Source of the DNA: Desulfatibacillum aliphaticivorans DSM 15576
GTDB taxonomy: Bacteria > Desulfobacterota > Desulfobacteria > Desulfobacterales > Desulfatibacillaceae
Assembly: GCF_000429905.1 (NCBI RefSeq)
Contig: NZ_AUCT01000020.1
Location: 95,643-159,642 of the forward strand
DNA length: 64,000 nt
Direction: 5' to 3'
Shown piece by piece: positions 54,143 to 63,790 of the stretch. How positions within the stretch are numbered: the stretch's first letter is position 1; every line of letters starts with the position of its first letter. The notes under the pieces were generated by a model, which ran no database searches, had not been told where the DNA came from, and saw nothing but the letters and a program-made list of their open reading frames with translations. The translations under genes were made by a program, and so were the position numbers.

Positions 54143-55354
54143 TTATTCCGCCTCGATAGCGTTCTCGGCCCTGTGCAGGGCGCCCAGGAACCGGTTTTTG
54201 GAAACCACGCCTTTGTACTTGTTGTTTTCGTCCACCACAGGCACGGGCCAGGTGTGGCTGGCCACCAAAGGCAGGATGTCCTGCATGGAGTCGTCCATTT
54301 TTACCGGTTCGGCGTCCTGGATAAAGGCTTGATCAATGGGAGAGTCCCCGGTTTTCTTGTCCATGGCTTCCTTGAGGGAATCCGTGGAAACCAGCCCCAA
54401 AAATTGTTTTTTCGGCCCCAGGACGTACAGATAGTCCCGTTCGCTGCCGCTCAACAATTCGTGAGCCGCCCGCAGGCTGCCGGCTTTCATTTTGATGACC
54501 GTGGGCTGGGTGTCGCGGACAATGTCGCCCGCGCTGATGACGTTTGTGGGGTCCACGCCGCGGAAGAAGGCCCGGACGTAATCGTCCGCCGGATTTTGGA
54601 GGATCTCCTCGGGCGAGCCCACCTGGACCACCCGGCCGCCTTCCATGATGGCGATGCGGTCCCCAATGCGCAGGGCCTCGTCCAGGTCATGGGAGATGAA
54701 CACGATGGTGCGCTGGTCGTCTTCCTGCAGTTTAAGCAGCTCGTCCTGCATTTCCGTACGGATCAGGGGATCCAGAGCGGAAAAGGCCTCGTCCATGAGC
54801 AGAATGTCGGGATCCACGGCCAGGCCGCGGGCCAGCCCAACGCGCTGCTGCATGCCGCCGGAAAGCTGCTTGGGATAGGAATCCTCCCATCCGGCCAGGC
54901 CAACCTGCGCCAAAGCCTCGGCGGCCCGCTCCTCCCGTTTCTTTTTCTCCACCTTGGCCAACTGCAGGCCAAAGGCCGCATTTTGCAGCACGGTAAGATG
55001 AGGCATTAGGGCGAAAGACTGGAAAACCATGCTCATGTTGTGAAGCCGGAAATTCACCAATTCGTCCTGGCTCATTTTGCTTACGTTTTCGCCGTCCACC
55101 AAAACGTTCCCTGCAGTAGGCTCAATCAAACGATTCAGCATGCGAACCAGGGTTGATTTGCCGGACCCGGAAAGCCCCATGACCACAAATATCTCCCCCG
55201 CGTTCACGGAGAACGAGGCGTTGTTGACGCCGACGGTCAGTCCGGTTTTCTCGAAGATGGCGTCTTTTTCCATCCCCTGCTCCAGCAGGGTCATGGCTTT
55301 TTGCGCCGGACTGCCAAATACTTTGTACAGATTTTCAATGACGATTTTTTCCAT
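54143..55354 (-). CDS. proV: Glycine betaine ABC transporter ATP-binding protein
   Basis: 403 residues from 'MEKIVIENLYKVFGSPAQKAMTLL' (SD AAAGGAACC). Walker A 'GLSGSGKSTLVRMLNRLIEPTAG', signature 'LSGGMQQRVGLARGLAVDPDILLMDEAFSALDPLIR' and 'FISHDLDEALRIGDRIAIMEGG'. The C-terminal tail carries two CBS domains ('GLVSTDSLKEAMDKKTG', 'MDDSMQDILPLVASHTWPVPVVDENNKYKGVVSKNRFLGAL'), which in OpuA sense ionic strength, so transport is likely osmo-gated. First gene of the operon. Confidence 0.95.
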   Translation of the reverse strand: MEKIVIENLYKVFGSPAQKAMTLLEQGMEKDAIFEKTGLTVGVNNASFSVNAGEIFVVMGLSGSGKSTLVRMLNRLIEPTAGNVLVDGENVSKMSQDELVNFRLHNMSMVFQSFALMPHLTVLQNAAFGLQLAKVEKKKREERAAEALAQVGLAGWEDSYPKQLSGGMQQRVGLARGLAVDPDILLMDEAFSALDPLIRTEMQDELLKLQEDDQRTIVFISHDLDEALRIGDRIAIMEGGRVVQVGSPEEILQNPADDYVRAFFRGVDPTNVISAGDIVRDTQPTVIKMKAGSLRAAHELLSGSERDYLYVLGPKKQFLGLVSTDSLKEAMDKKTGDSPIDQAFIQDAEPVKMDDSMQDILPLVASHTWPVPVVDENNKYKGVVSKNRFLGALHRAENAIEAE

Positions 55355-55999
55355 GCCGGTTCCTTTTGCCTGTGTTGCTTTTAGATTCTCGCCGGGCATG
55401 GCCGCGCCGTGCGCAGCCAGGGCATGTTTGGGTTTGGCGATCCCGCCCGCAATGCATCCGACGATTGGCGTTCTGATTATTTCAATTATAATACTTTAGT
55501 TTAAAGATTATTTCAATTCAAAATATATTTTCCAGTAATTTCTATCCTATAAATATTTTTTCACAGGGGGCGTGAAAGTAGGACTTAAGACCCTTTTCAA
55601 GATGAAAGACCCTGGCCGAAGGGGCGCCGTTCGATAAAAGCCGCTTTGTTAAGCGCTTTCTCCCTGCATGGAAAATGGAGCGGTGGGTTTTCGAACCCGG
55701 GATAACCGGGGGGGCAATGAAGCCGGACTTTAGTGCAGCAATTTATTTATTCCCAGGCCGGATTGGGCCGTGCTTTCCTTGATGTGGGGAGAACCTTTGC
55801 GGAGCATTCCTGACGCCTTGGTTCTCTCCGGCTGGCCGCAGCCTCCTTTACATGTTTCTCATATTCCGCCAATCAAAGACTAATCCGGGCTTAACAGTTT
55901 CATAACCCTGCGGAACTAAATACTCCTTCATGCTTCAAGGGCCTCCGCCCCTGAAAAATCAACCTAATTCCATCATTAAATCGATAGAGGAGCGTGTTC
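55355..55999. other. 645-bp divergent intergenic region
   Basis: Besides the proV promoter repeats it contains no gene that I can support. Around 55685-55705 there is a T-arm-like GGGTTTTCGAACCC motif but no tRNA. The plus-strand gene at 56000 is preceded by GAGGAGC. Confidence 0.6.
55475..55518 (-). promoter_or_regulatory. proV promoter flanked by two GATTATTTCAATT repeats
   Basis: Minus strand: -35 TTGAAA (55516-55511), 17-base spacer, -10 TATTAT (55493-55488). The 13-bp repeat GATTATTTCAATT occurs at 55475-55487, just after the -10, and at 55506-55518, covering the -35. The copies are 31 bp apart, about three helical turns, so a dimeric regulator could bind both and block the promoter. 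Confidence 0.6.
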
Positions 56000-58900
56000 A
56001 TGGATAAGAGACTATTCCGGCTGCTGGCGGTATTGTTGGCGCTGGCCTTATGTTTTTCCGTCGGGTGCAGCGACGACGATTCATTGACCCCTGAGCAGAA
56101 AGAAAAGCTGTTAAAGGGAAATGCCGTGGACGGCCCCATTGAGGGGGCCAAGATAACCATTACCGATTCCAGGGGCAATGAATGGACAGCCTCCTCCCGG
56201 ACGAACGCCACGGGCGCCTACAGCATTACCCTGCCGGACGATGTCAGCCGGCCCCTGCGCATTCGCCTTTACGACGGAGGATGCGACAACGCAACCAACC
56301 CATGCACCCCGTTTGATGGGGAATATTTCGCCCTGGCGGTCAATTTTAACGACGGCGCAGCCGCCGGCCATCCCACGCCCCTGACCACCCTCATCTATTA
56401 CGTAGCCCTGGCCAGGGCCGGCGGCGATCCCCTGGAAATAACCATAACCGATGTGAACGCTGCAACCAGCATTGTGGAAAGCCTGTTCGGCCTGGGCCTG
56501 GAATTTGAATCCATTGCCACGCCCCCCACGGTGCAGACAAACCAGAAGATTGACCAGGACATCCTCGATGAAATGGTCGCCCACCGTACGGCCATTGACT
56601 TCCTGCTTTATGTGGTTGAAAACACGGCCGCCGGTACGGACGCGGCCATTGACGAAGTCCTGCTTACTTTCGCCCTGGATATCATGGACGGAACCGTGGA
56701 CGGCGCAGCGGACGATTTGGATCAGGACCTGCTCACCGCCCTGAATTTCGACGATTCCTATATGGGCATGCTGAGCGAGTTCGGACAGCGCTTTGTGAGC
56801 CGCCTGAACGAATTGGATGATCCCGCCGCCCTGGAAGCTGCTCTGCAGGCGGCTGCCGCCAAACTCGCCAATGAGGATGCGGACGGCGCCATCGGAGAAG
56901 GCATGGGCGCCGCCGCCGTGGCCAACCTGGGGACTGAAGCCGATACATCCGGCGCCAAGGCCCGTTTGGCGACCTCTTCCCCCGTGGCTGTGCAACTGGC
57001 GGTTCTGGGAACTTACGATCCCGACCCGGATAAAGACATCTCCGAAGCCTATGCTGAAATCGTTGCTTACGATCCCGCGACCCAGCAGGTTTATGTCACC
57101 AACGCCGGCGAAATGCCGGACCGCAAAGACGACTACGTGAAGGTGGATATTATTGACGTGTCCGATCCTACGGCCCCGGCCTATGTTGACAGCATCGACG
57201 TCTCCGGCATGGGCGCCGGCGTCAACTCCTGCGCGGTGAAAAACGGCGTAGTGGCCATCGCCATCGAGTCCGACCCCAAGCAGAATCCCGGCGTGGTCGC
57301 CTTTTACCAGACTGACGGAACCTACATCAATCATGTGACGGTGGGCGCCTTGCCCGACATGGTCGCCTTCACCCCGGATGGAACCAAGGTGCTGGTCGCC
57401 AACGAAGGCGAGCCTAACGACGACTACACCACGGACCCTGAAGGCTCCGTTTCCGTCATCGACATCTCCGGCGGAGCGGCCTCCGCCAGCGTAGCTACCG
57501 CCGGATTCGCCGCCTTCAACGACGACAAAGCCGCGCTGATCGCCTCCGGCGTTCGCATTTTCGGCCCCAACGCCACCGTGGCGCAGGATCTGGAGCCCGA
57601 GTACATCGCCGTCAACGCCGATTCCAGCACTGCTTACGTCACCCTGCAGGAAAACAACGCCATTGCGGAAATCGACCTGGCTACCGCCACGGTTACCGGC
57701 ATTTTCCCCTTGGGATATAAGGATCACAGCCTGGACGGAAACGGCCTGGACGCCAGCAACAAGGACGACGCCATCAATATTGCAACCTGGCCTGTCCTGG
57801 GCATGTATATGCCCGACTCCATCGCTGCGTATAATCTGGGCGGAGAAATCTTTCTGGTTACGGCCAACGAAGGCGACGCCAGGGAATACGACGCCTTTGA
57901 GGAAGAGGAATCCGTTGAAGATTTGGACCTTGACGAAACCGCCTTCCCCAACGCCGCCACCTTGCAGGAAAAGGAAAACCTGGGCAAGCTCAGCGTCACC
58001 AATACCATGGGCGACACCGACAACGACGGCGATTACGACGAACTCTATTCCTTCGGCGCACGCTCCTTTTCCGTTTGGAAAGTCGGCGCCAGCGGCTTGG
58101 AGCTGGTTTTCGACTCCGGCGACAAGATCGAGCAGGTCGTAGCAGCCATGTTCCCGGAAGCCTTCAACACCACGGACGACGAAATCAAGTTCGACAACCG
58201 CTCCGATAACAAGGGCCCCGAACCGGAAGCCGTCGCCATCGGCGAGATCGACGGCCGCGTGTACGCTTTTGTGGGCCTGGAACGCATGGGCGGTATCATG
58301 ACCTTTGACATCACCATTCCCGAAAATCCGGTTTACTGCCATTATATCAACAACCGGAACATGAACTGGGACGAGGACGACGAAACCACCGGCCCGGCCC
58401 TGGACATGGCGCCCGAAGGTCTGATTTTCATCCCGGCTTCCGACAGCCCCAACGGCAAGCCCATGCTGGCCTGCGCCAATGAAGTCTCCGGCACCACCAC
58501 CCTGTATTCCGTGGACAGCGCCTCCCGCAAGGCGGAATTCGCGGTTTTTACCGACCCCCATTACTACGATTCTTCCCTGGGAACCGAAGGCGCCGCCTTC
58601 GAAGCCTATCTGCTTCAGGACCGCAAGCTCATCGCGGAGAGCGAGGCTATCATGGACTCCACCGTGCAGATGATCCGTGCGGAAAACCCGGACTTTGTGC
58701 TGGTGTGCGGCGATTTGACCAAGGACGGCGCTTTGGCCAGCCATCAGGAATTCGCCGAGGGCATCGCCAAGATCGAGGCCGCCGGCGCCCAGGTGTACGT
58801 GGTTCCCGGCAATCATGACGTTAACAACCCCCAGGCCTACGGCTACGAAGGCGACAACGAAGTGGCCGTGGACAACATCAGCGCCGAAGACTTTGCAACC

Positions 58901-59770
58901 ATCTATGCGGACTTTGGATACAACGAAGCCATCGCACGCGACCCCAACTCCCTGTCTTACGTGGTTCAGCCCAATGACTGGCTGCGCATCATCGGCATGG
59001 ACTCCTGCAAGTACAGCGACGAAGATAACGCCGAACACGCCGAAACCAGCGGCGCTTTTTCCGCCGAAACCCTGGCTTGGATTAAAGCCCAAACCGAGGA
59101 AGCCGTGGAAGCGGGTTTCACGGTCATCGGATTTGAACACCACAACCTGGTGGAGCACTACACCGGCCAATCCGTGGACGCCATCGGCGCCGACTACGTG
59201 ATCGACGATTACGAAAACGTCGCCACGACCCTGGCGGACGCTGGCATGCACGTGGTTTTTACCGGCCACTACCACGCCAACGACATCACCAAATTCGCCA
59301 CGGCCGCCAGCTTTGTCTATGACGTGGAAACCGGCTCCTCGGTGACCAGCCCCTGCCCCTGGCGCACGGTCTCTCTGGACGGCTCCGAAAAGACCATGGA
59401 AATCTCCACCCATCTCATTGAATGGATCGACTACGACCTGGACGGCGAGTACTTCCAGGATTACGCCGCTGAATACCTGGAAGAAGGCCTGGAAGTGGTG
59501 GCGACCGTTTTGCTGCAGTCCCTGTTCGGCGTGGACGCGGCCACGGCCCAGGCTTTGGCCCCTGATGTAGCCGCCGCTTACGCCGCGCATTACGCCGGCG
59601 ATGAAACCCCAACGGCCGAAGTCCTGGCGAAAATCAACGCCTACCTGGCCAACGAACAAACCGCGACCCTGGGCCAGATGATGGGAACCCTTTGGACGGA
59701 CCTCAATCCTTCGGACGGCGCGGTTTATATTGACCTGGTAACGGGAGAAAGCGTGGACCTTTCCAAATAG
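56000..59770 (+). CDS. Large lipoprotein with beta-propeller (choice-of-anchor I-like) and metallophosphoesterase domains
   Basis: 1256 residues from 'MDKRLFRLLAVLLALALCFSVGC', a lipobox (L-x-x-G-C variant 'FSVGC') placing it on the outer or inner membrane surface. Residues ~35-110 form a Cna-like/carboxypeptidase-regulatory fold ('GNAVDGPIEGAKITITDSRG'). The middle (~330-840) matches alkaline-phosphatase-like propellers ('AEIVAYDPATQQVYVTNAGEMPDRKDDYVKVDIIDVSD', 'VLVANEGEPNDDY', 'NKGPEPEAVAIGEIDGRVYAFVGLERMGGIM'). From ~850 a calcineurin-type phosphoesterase follows: 'FTDPHYYD', 'VCGDLTKDG', 'VVPGNHDVN', 'GFEHHNL', 'FTGHYHAND', all metal ligands present. Strongly acidic. Likely extracellular phosphate scavenging or nucleotide hydrolysis. 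Confidence 0.85.
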   Translation: MDKRLFRLLAVLLALALCFSVGCSDDDSLTPEQKEKLLKGNAVDGPIEGAKITITDSRGNEWTASSRTNATGAYSITLPDDVSRPLRIRLYDGGCDNATNPCTPFDGEYFALAVNFNDGAAAGHPTPLTTLIYYVALARAGGDPLEITITDVNAATSIVESLFGLGLEFESIATPPTVQTNQKIDQDILDEMVAHRTAIDFLLYVVENTAAGTDAAIDEVLLTFALDIMDGTVDGAADDLDQDLLTALNFDDSYMGMLSEFGQRFVSRLNELDDPAALEAALQAAAAKLANEDADGAIGEGMGAAAVANLGTEADTSGAKARLATSSPVAVQLAVLGTYDPDPDKDISEAYAEIVAYDPATQQVYVTNAGEMPDRKDDYVKVDIIDVSDPTAPAYVDSIDVSGMGAGVNSCAVKNGVVAIAIESDPKQNPGVVAFYQTDGTYINHVTVGALPDMVAFTPDGTKVLVANEGEPNDDYTTDPEGSVSVIDISGGAASASVATAGFAAFNDDKAALIASGVRIFGPNATVAQDLEPEYIAVNADSSTAYVTLQENNAIAEIDLATATVTGIFPLGYKDHSLDGNGLDASNKDDAINIATWPVLGMYMPDSIAAYNLGGEIFLVTANEGDAREYDAFEEEESVEDLDLDETAFPNAATLQEKENLGKLSVTNTMGDTDNDGDYDELYSFGARSFSVWKVGASGLELVFDSGDKIEQVVAAMFPEAFNTTDDEIKFDNRSDNKGPEPEAVAIGEIDGRVYAFVGLERMGGIMTFDITIPENPVYCHYINNRNMNWDEDDETTGPALDMAPEGLIFIPASDSPNGKPMLACANEVSGTTTLYSVDSASRKAEFAVFTDPHYYDSSLGTEGAAFEAYLLQDRKLIAESEAIMDSTVQMIRAENPDFVLVCGDLTKDGALASHQEFAEGIAKIEAAGAQVYVVPGNHDVNNPQAYGYEGDNEVAVDNISAEDFATIYADFGYNEAIARDPNSLSYVVQPNDWLRIIGMDSCKYSDEDNAEHAETSGAFSAETLAWIKAQTEEAVEAGFTVIGFEHHNLVEHYTGQSVDAIGADYVIDDYENVATTLADAGMHVVFTGHYHANDITKFATAASFVYDVETGSSVTSPCPWRTVSLDGSEKTMEISTHLIEWIDYDLDGEYFQDYAAEYLEEGLEVVATVLLQSLFGVDAATAQALAPDVAAAYAAHYAGDETPTAEVLAKINAYLANEQTATLGQMMGTLWTDLNPSDGAVYIDLVTGESVDLSK

Positions 59771-59789
59771 GATCTTTACAAAACAAAAA

Positions 59790-59873
59790 GCCCTCCCGCC
59801 TGAAGCTCCGGGAGGGCGAGGAATAACCTGAGCCCGCCAAGATCGGACCAACCGGTTTTGGCGGGCTTTTTTT
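59790..59873 (+). terminator. Tandem terminators after the phosphoesterase gene
   Basis: First hairpin GCCCTCCCG (59790-59798)/CGGGAGGGC (59809-59817). Second hairpin AGCCCGCCAA (59831-59840)/TTGGCGGGCT (59858-59867), followed by seven Ts to 59873. The second is a textbook intrinsic terminator. Confidence 0.85.
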
Positions 59874-60038
59874 ATTCGTCATAAATAAAGGTCAATATCT
59901 TTGGTTTCAGGCGGATGGATTTATCCTTTGATCTGTGATACTCCTAAGCCCGCAGTACGGCTTTTTGCGGCCCTTTTCAACCCTCAAGACATCTTACCGC
60001 TCGCCCGGAGTTAATGCGCGCCTTGCATCAGAGGTTTT

Positions 60039-62084
60039 ATGGAGTATCGTAGAGAAATTGATGGAATGAGGGCCGTCGCCGTCATGCCGGTTATCCTGTT
60101 TCATGCAGGGCTCAATCTGTTTCAGGGCGGATACGTAGGCGTTGACATCTTTTTTGTGATCAGCGGATATTTGATCACAACGATAATTCTTAATGATCTG
60201 GCCAAGGACAATTTTTCCATCGTCGCTTTTTATGATAGAAGAGCGCGCCGGATTTTGCCCGCCTTGTTTTTTATAACCCTGGCTTGCTTCCCCTTTGCCT
60301 GGATGTGGCTGTCTCCGCATTATTTGGAGGAATTCTCCCAAAGCGTGATGGCCGTCGCCTCATTTTGCTCCAATTTCCTGTTTTACTCCCAAAGCGGATA
60401 TTTTGACACAGCCGCGGAATTAAAGCCCCTGCTCCATACCTGGAGCCTGGCGGTGGAGGAGCAGTTTTACCTCTTCTTTCCGATCTTCCTGTTTTTATTA
60501 TGGAAATTTGCCAGGAAGATTTTATTCGGCGCCTTGCTTGTCGTCGGCGTATGCAGCCTGTTTTTGGCCCAGTGGATGGCGCATCATAATCCGTCCGCCG
60601 CTTTTTACCTGCTGCCCACCCGCGGCTGGGAGCTGGCCGTCGGCGCATGGCTGGCCTACTACTTTGTTTTTAAAAAGGATCAAAAAGCCTTTGCAGAGTC
60701 CGTAAAAAAATTAAGCGGGCCGTTGGCGTTCGTCGGGCTAATTTTAATCGGATACGCGGTTTTCGCCTACGACAGAACAACGCCTTTTCCCGGGTTCCAC
60801 GCCCTTGCGCCAACAGCGGGCGCGGCCCTGGTCATCGCTTTTGCAACGCCAAGCAATGCGGTGGGGCGCCTTTTGGGCGCCAAACCTCTGGTTGGGCTTG
60901 GTTTAATCAGCTACAGCGCCTATTTATGGCATTATCCGCTTTTTGTTTTCGCCCGGCACAGACTGTTGACCGAGCCAAGCCTGAATGTATTCCTGGGCCT
61001 GGCTGCTGCGTCCCTGGTTCTTGCTTATTTAAGCTGGAAATTTATCGAGACTCCATTCCGAAACAAAGCAAAGGTCCAAAGAAAAACGATCTTCACTTTC
61101 GCCGGCATAGGATCCGTTTTTTTAATCACAGCCGGGTTTTTGGGGTATTTTGGCTACGGCTGGCCCACAAGAATGCCGGAAGGGCTCATAAGCGCGTTAT
61201 CCAGCGCGGTGAATAAAGGCCCCCTGGTTGATAAATGGCATATCATGGGGCCTGGACAGCCCGATGACGTCCGGGACTCGTTTAAAAATGTCGCCCCAGG
61301 CAAAAATGACGACAATATCATGTATCTGATTGGAGACTCCCACGCGGGCGCCATTGCAGAGGGCCTGATGCAGACCCTGGATAACTCCGATTACGGCTTC
61401 ATGTACATCTCTTACACGGCGTGCCCCCCCATTGAAAACGTCTACAGGCCGGACAAGGGGGACGACCACAGGTGTTATGAGCACAACCAGGATTTGTACA
61501 ATTACATCCTTGAAAACGATCAAATCAAATACGTGGTGTTGGCCGCCCGGTGGACCTTATACCTTGAAAAGGAAAGATTCGACAATGGCGAGGGCGGCGT
61601 CGAATACGGAGAGCCGGGCGGGTTGGACGTTATATCGGACAACCGAAAAATTGTCAGCCGGGAGGAAGACAGAAAAAGCAATCTTGAAGCCGCCTACCAG
61701 GAGTCCATTCAAAAACTATTGGATGCAGGCAAAAAGGTGGTGATCGTGTATCCCATTCCGGAAGTGGGATGGAGCGCGCCGGCGTATATCAACAAATGGG
61801 CCTTTATCCACGGCGCGGAAGCGGCCGACCTGGATAAGAGCGTGGGCTCCACCGACTACCAAGCCTTTCTTAAACGCAACAAAGGGGCCTGCGAAATGCT
61901 TGATTCCTTGGGCCAGCATCCCAATCTGTACCGAGTGTATCCCGAGCGCATATTTTGCGACACGTTCGTTAAAGGAAGGTGCGCCGTCCAGAGCAACGGC
62001 CGTATTTTTTATCGGGACGACAACCATTTATCAATTTTTGGAGCAAGGCTTGTAGCCCGGGAAATCCTCAAGACCCTCCAGTAG
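60039..62084 (+). CDS. Acyltransferase-3 family membrane protein with C-terminal SGNH domain
   Basis: 681 residues, OatA-like two-domain O-acyltransferase. The N-terminal ~360 residues hold ten or so membrane helices with 'EYRREIDGMRAVAVMPVILFHAG', 'GGYVGVDIFFVISGYLITTII', 'YDRRARRILPALF' and 'HTWSLAVEEQFYLFFP', the acyltransferase-3 signature. The periplasmic C-terminal half is SGNH-like: 'YLIGDSHAGAIAEGL' (Ser), 'VVLAARWTLY' and 'FYRDDNHLSIFGARLVA' (Asp-His). It would transfer an acyl group across the membrane to a polysaccharide, lipopolysaccharide or peptidoglycan sugar. No glycan gene cluster is adjacent, so the target is unknown. Confidence 0.93.
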   Translation: MEYRREIDGMRAVAVMPVILFHAGLNLFQGGYVGVDIFFVISGYLITTIILNDLAKDNFSIVAFYDRRARRILPALFFITLACFPFAWMWLSPHYLEEFSQSVMAVASFCSNFLFYSQSGYFDTAAELKPLLHTWSLAVEEQFYLFFPIFLFLLWKFARKILFGALLVVGVCSLFLAQWMAHHNPSAAFYLLPTRGWELAVGAWLAYYFVFKKDQKAFAESVKKLSGPLAFVGLILIGYAVFAYDRTTPFPGFHALAPTAGAALVIAFATPSNAVGRLLGAKPLVGLGLISYSAYLWHYPLFVFARHRLLTEPSLNVFLGLAAASLVLAYLSWKFIETPFRNKAKVQRKTIFTFAGIGSVFLITAGFLGYFGYGWPTRMPEGLISALSSAVNKGPLVDKWHIMGPGQPDDVRDSFKNVAPGKNDDNIMYLIGDSHAGAIAEGLMQTLDNSDYGFMYISYTACPPIENVYRPDKGDDHRCYEHNQDLYNYILENDQIKYVVLAARWTLYLEKERFDNGEGGVEYGEPGGLDVISDNRKIVSREEDRKSNLEAAYQESIQKLLDAGKKVVIVYPIPEVGWSAPAYINKWAFIHGAEAADLDKSVGSTDYQAFLKRNKGACEMLDSLGQHPNLYRVYPERIFCDTFVKGRCAVQSNGRIFYRDDNHLSIFGARLVAREILKTLQ

Positions 62085-62448
62085 CCGCCATGTGGTCAAA
62101 AAAAAAGACGGGCGGGACCCTCCGGTCAGTCCTGAAAGCCCGGGCGCCGTTGGCAGGCGCGGGGGCCTGCGCTGCAAATCGAATTCAACCCATGGCGTAT
62201 CAAAAGGCAGTGCGGCATCAGGGCTTGTCCTGTGTATTTTTTGGGCGGTCCATCCCGGTCTGCAGAAAATCCGGGAGTAGGGCGCGAATTCATCCTGGCA
62301 GGGTGGCCCAGGCATGCAATGCCTGGGGCCGGAGGCCAAAAGGCGCGACCCACGAAGAACTTTCAAATTGGGGATGGCCGGCGGGCGAATGGCCTTGCAT
62401 AGGATCTCGTTCCAATCAAATTATCCTTATGCGCTGCAATAGCCCGGC

Positions 62449-62503
62449 CAGCCGCGGCAGGGCAGTATCCTGCCGGGGCGCGTCAGCGCAATAAGTGCGG
62501 CCT
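62449..62503 (+). repeat. REP family B copy, shared with 27951-27999
   Basis: Both copies begin CAGCCGCGGCA and end CAATAAGTGCGGCCT around a variable hairpin (GGCAGG...CCTGCC here, GGCAT...ATGCC at 27957). Conserved flanks with a different palindromic centre suggest a mobile REP-type element. Confidence 0.75.
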
Positions 62504-62599
62504 GTGCATTGCTGGAAACCAGTGAGGACGGGCGGCCCAGGGAAGCTATTTGAGCCCATGCGCTCAATGTTGCACTTTCCATACAGTCCTGCGGCCATG

Positions 62600-62703
62600 T
62601 AATTTTAATTGACGGGTAATTGATGGGAAGAGGGTAAAACAAAGGGTTGTAATTGTATCTATCTGTAAATATTGTATAATTTTAATTGATGGGTAATTGA
62701 TGG
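62600..62703 (+). repeat. Two 27-bp direct repeats upstream of the unknown gene
   Basis: Copies at 62600-62626 and 62677-62703 begin TAATTTTAATTGA and end GGGTAATTGATGG, differing at one base. They are 77 bp apart (start to start) in AT-rich DNA. They could be regulator sites, or the scars of an insertion. Confidence 0.7.
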
Positions 62704-62958
62704 AAATCCGTTGCTCAAGTATTATATGCCTTGCAAGGCAAAAACCTTTCCCCAATCGTCCCAGGTTTTGGCGGGCTCCATTTTGTCCGGGAAAAAACAA
62801 CTTGCCGTATCAATATCCATTTGCGATAAAAGTATACCCTCTGCAATCTATCATTCAATGCAAATGCGGTCTCTATTGATTGAGTTAAAAAACGCTGGGG
62901 CTGGAGCAGCTTTTGATGCTGACACCCTGGGATTAAATTCAAATATGGGGGCATTTTC

Positions 62959-63726
62959 ATGAAAATGGATTCAATAAAGAAAATCCTTTTATCGCGTCGC
63001 CTTTTTCTGTTGGCCAGCGACAATTTGCAAAGCCCTAATGACATTTCGAGAACTGTTGGAGTGTGTCTTCTGCAAGATGCTGTAGAGGTTTTTTTGTTAT
63101 CTGTCGCAGAAGAGGTAAACGCTAACATTAAGAATAATACAACATTTGATCAGTATATTAATCTCATTAATGATGAGCTTAAATCTGAAAAACTACCATT
63201 TAGAACTAAATTGATTTCACTGAACAAACTTAGAGTAAATGCAAAACATTATGGGTTGATTCCTTCTTCTTCTGAAACGAGAGGCCTGCTCGTTGCAATG
63301 GAAGAGTTTTTCAACGCTGTTACCTCGTCTATTTTCAATAAGTCCTTTGCCTCTATAAGTATGATCGATTTGGTAAATGAGGGAGAAGAAAAGGCCTTGT
63401 TGGAGGCGGCTAAGGACCAATATGAGAAAGGGAATTTTACCCAATCGCTAATAGATTGCCGAAAGGCATTTTTTATTCGTTTTGAATCCAAATATGACAT
63501 TTCAATGTTTGAGAACCAGGATCAATCTGGAGGTGATGATTGGTTTGCGTTTATTTTGTGTCAAGCTCCCTTCTATGCACGAAATAAACAATACATTGAG
63601 GACAATGTGCTTGAACCAACTGATTATATTGTATTTGATTTAAGTAGGTTAGAAATGGATATATTGAAATCGGGCTTAGATCACACCGAGTTTTGGAATG
63701 TCTTTCGTAAGCGTTCAGGGGGCTAA
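62959..63726 (+). CDS. Unknown protein, possible HEPN-type
   Basis: 255 residues, AT-rich codon use unlike the rest of the window, suggesting recent transfer. Mostly helical. 'LNKLRVNAKHYGLIPSSSETRGLLVAMEEFF' contains R-x4-H (RVNAKH) in a helix-turn setting typical of HEPN RNases or their inactive relatives; this is suggestive only. The C-terminal half has tetratricopeptide-like 'ALLEAAKDQYEKGNFTQSLIDCRKAFF'. No RBS stands out, and an alternative start is the Met two codons in. Adjacent to an IS66 element and repeat clusters, a common place for defence genes. No recognisable family. Confidence 0.6.
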   Translation: MKMDSIKKILLSRRLFLLASDNLQSPNDISRTVGVCLLQDAVEVFLLSVAEEVNANIKNNTTFDQYINLINDELKSEKLPFRTKLISLNKLRVNAKHYGLIPSSSETRGLLVAMEEFFNAVTSSIFNKSFASISMIDLVNEGEEKALLEAAKDQYEKGNFTQSLIDCRKAFFIRFESKYDISMFENQDQSGGDDWFAFILCQAPFYARNKQYIEDNVLEPTDYIVFDLSRLEMDILKSGLDHTEFWNVFRKRSGG

Positions 63727-63790
63727 AAAAAGTCCTACTTAGGAATTATTCCTACTAGACGTCCTCTGTGTTATGTGCTAGGGTTGTTTC

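Larger units (their letters stand above)
62085..62958. other. 874-bp repeat-rich region without a gene
   Basis: Holds CCCAGGCAT/ATGCCTGGG (62307-62327), the GC-rich repeat family B copy (62449-62503) and two 27-bp direct repeats (62600-62626, 62677-62703). Composition changes near 62,600 from GC-rich to AT-rich, marking a junction between host repeats and accessory DNA. No coding frame is convincing. Confidence 0.7.

Noticed and set aside
53273..55009. 578-codon frame antisense to proW and proV
   Set aside because: Opposite well-conserved transporter genes; His/Gln/Gly-rich, no homology features.
55683..55710. tRNA T-arm-like motif (GGGTTTTCGAACCC) near TGGAGCGG
   Set aside because: The flanking bases do not form a T-stem with correct pairing, and no acceptor, D or anticodon arm is found nearby; at most a fragment.
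56111..59851. 1246-codon frame antisense to the phosphoesterase lipoprotein
   Set aside because: Gly/His/Val-rich mirror frame of a gene with intact catalytic motifs; it arises from codon bias, not a second gene.
62600..62703. CRISPR-like array
   Set aside because: Only two copies, no further repeat units, no cas genes, and an AT-rich repeat without hairpin.
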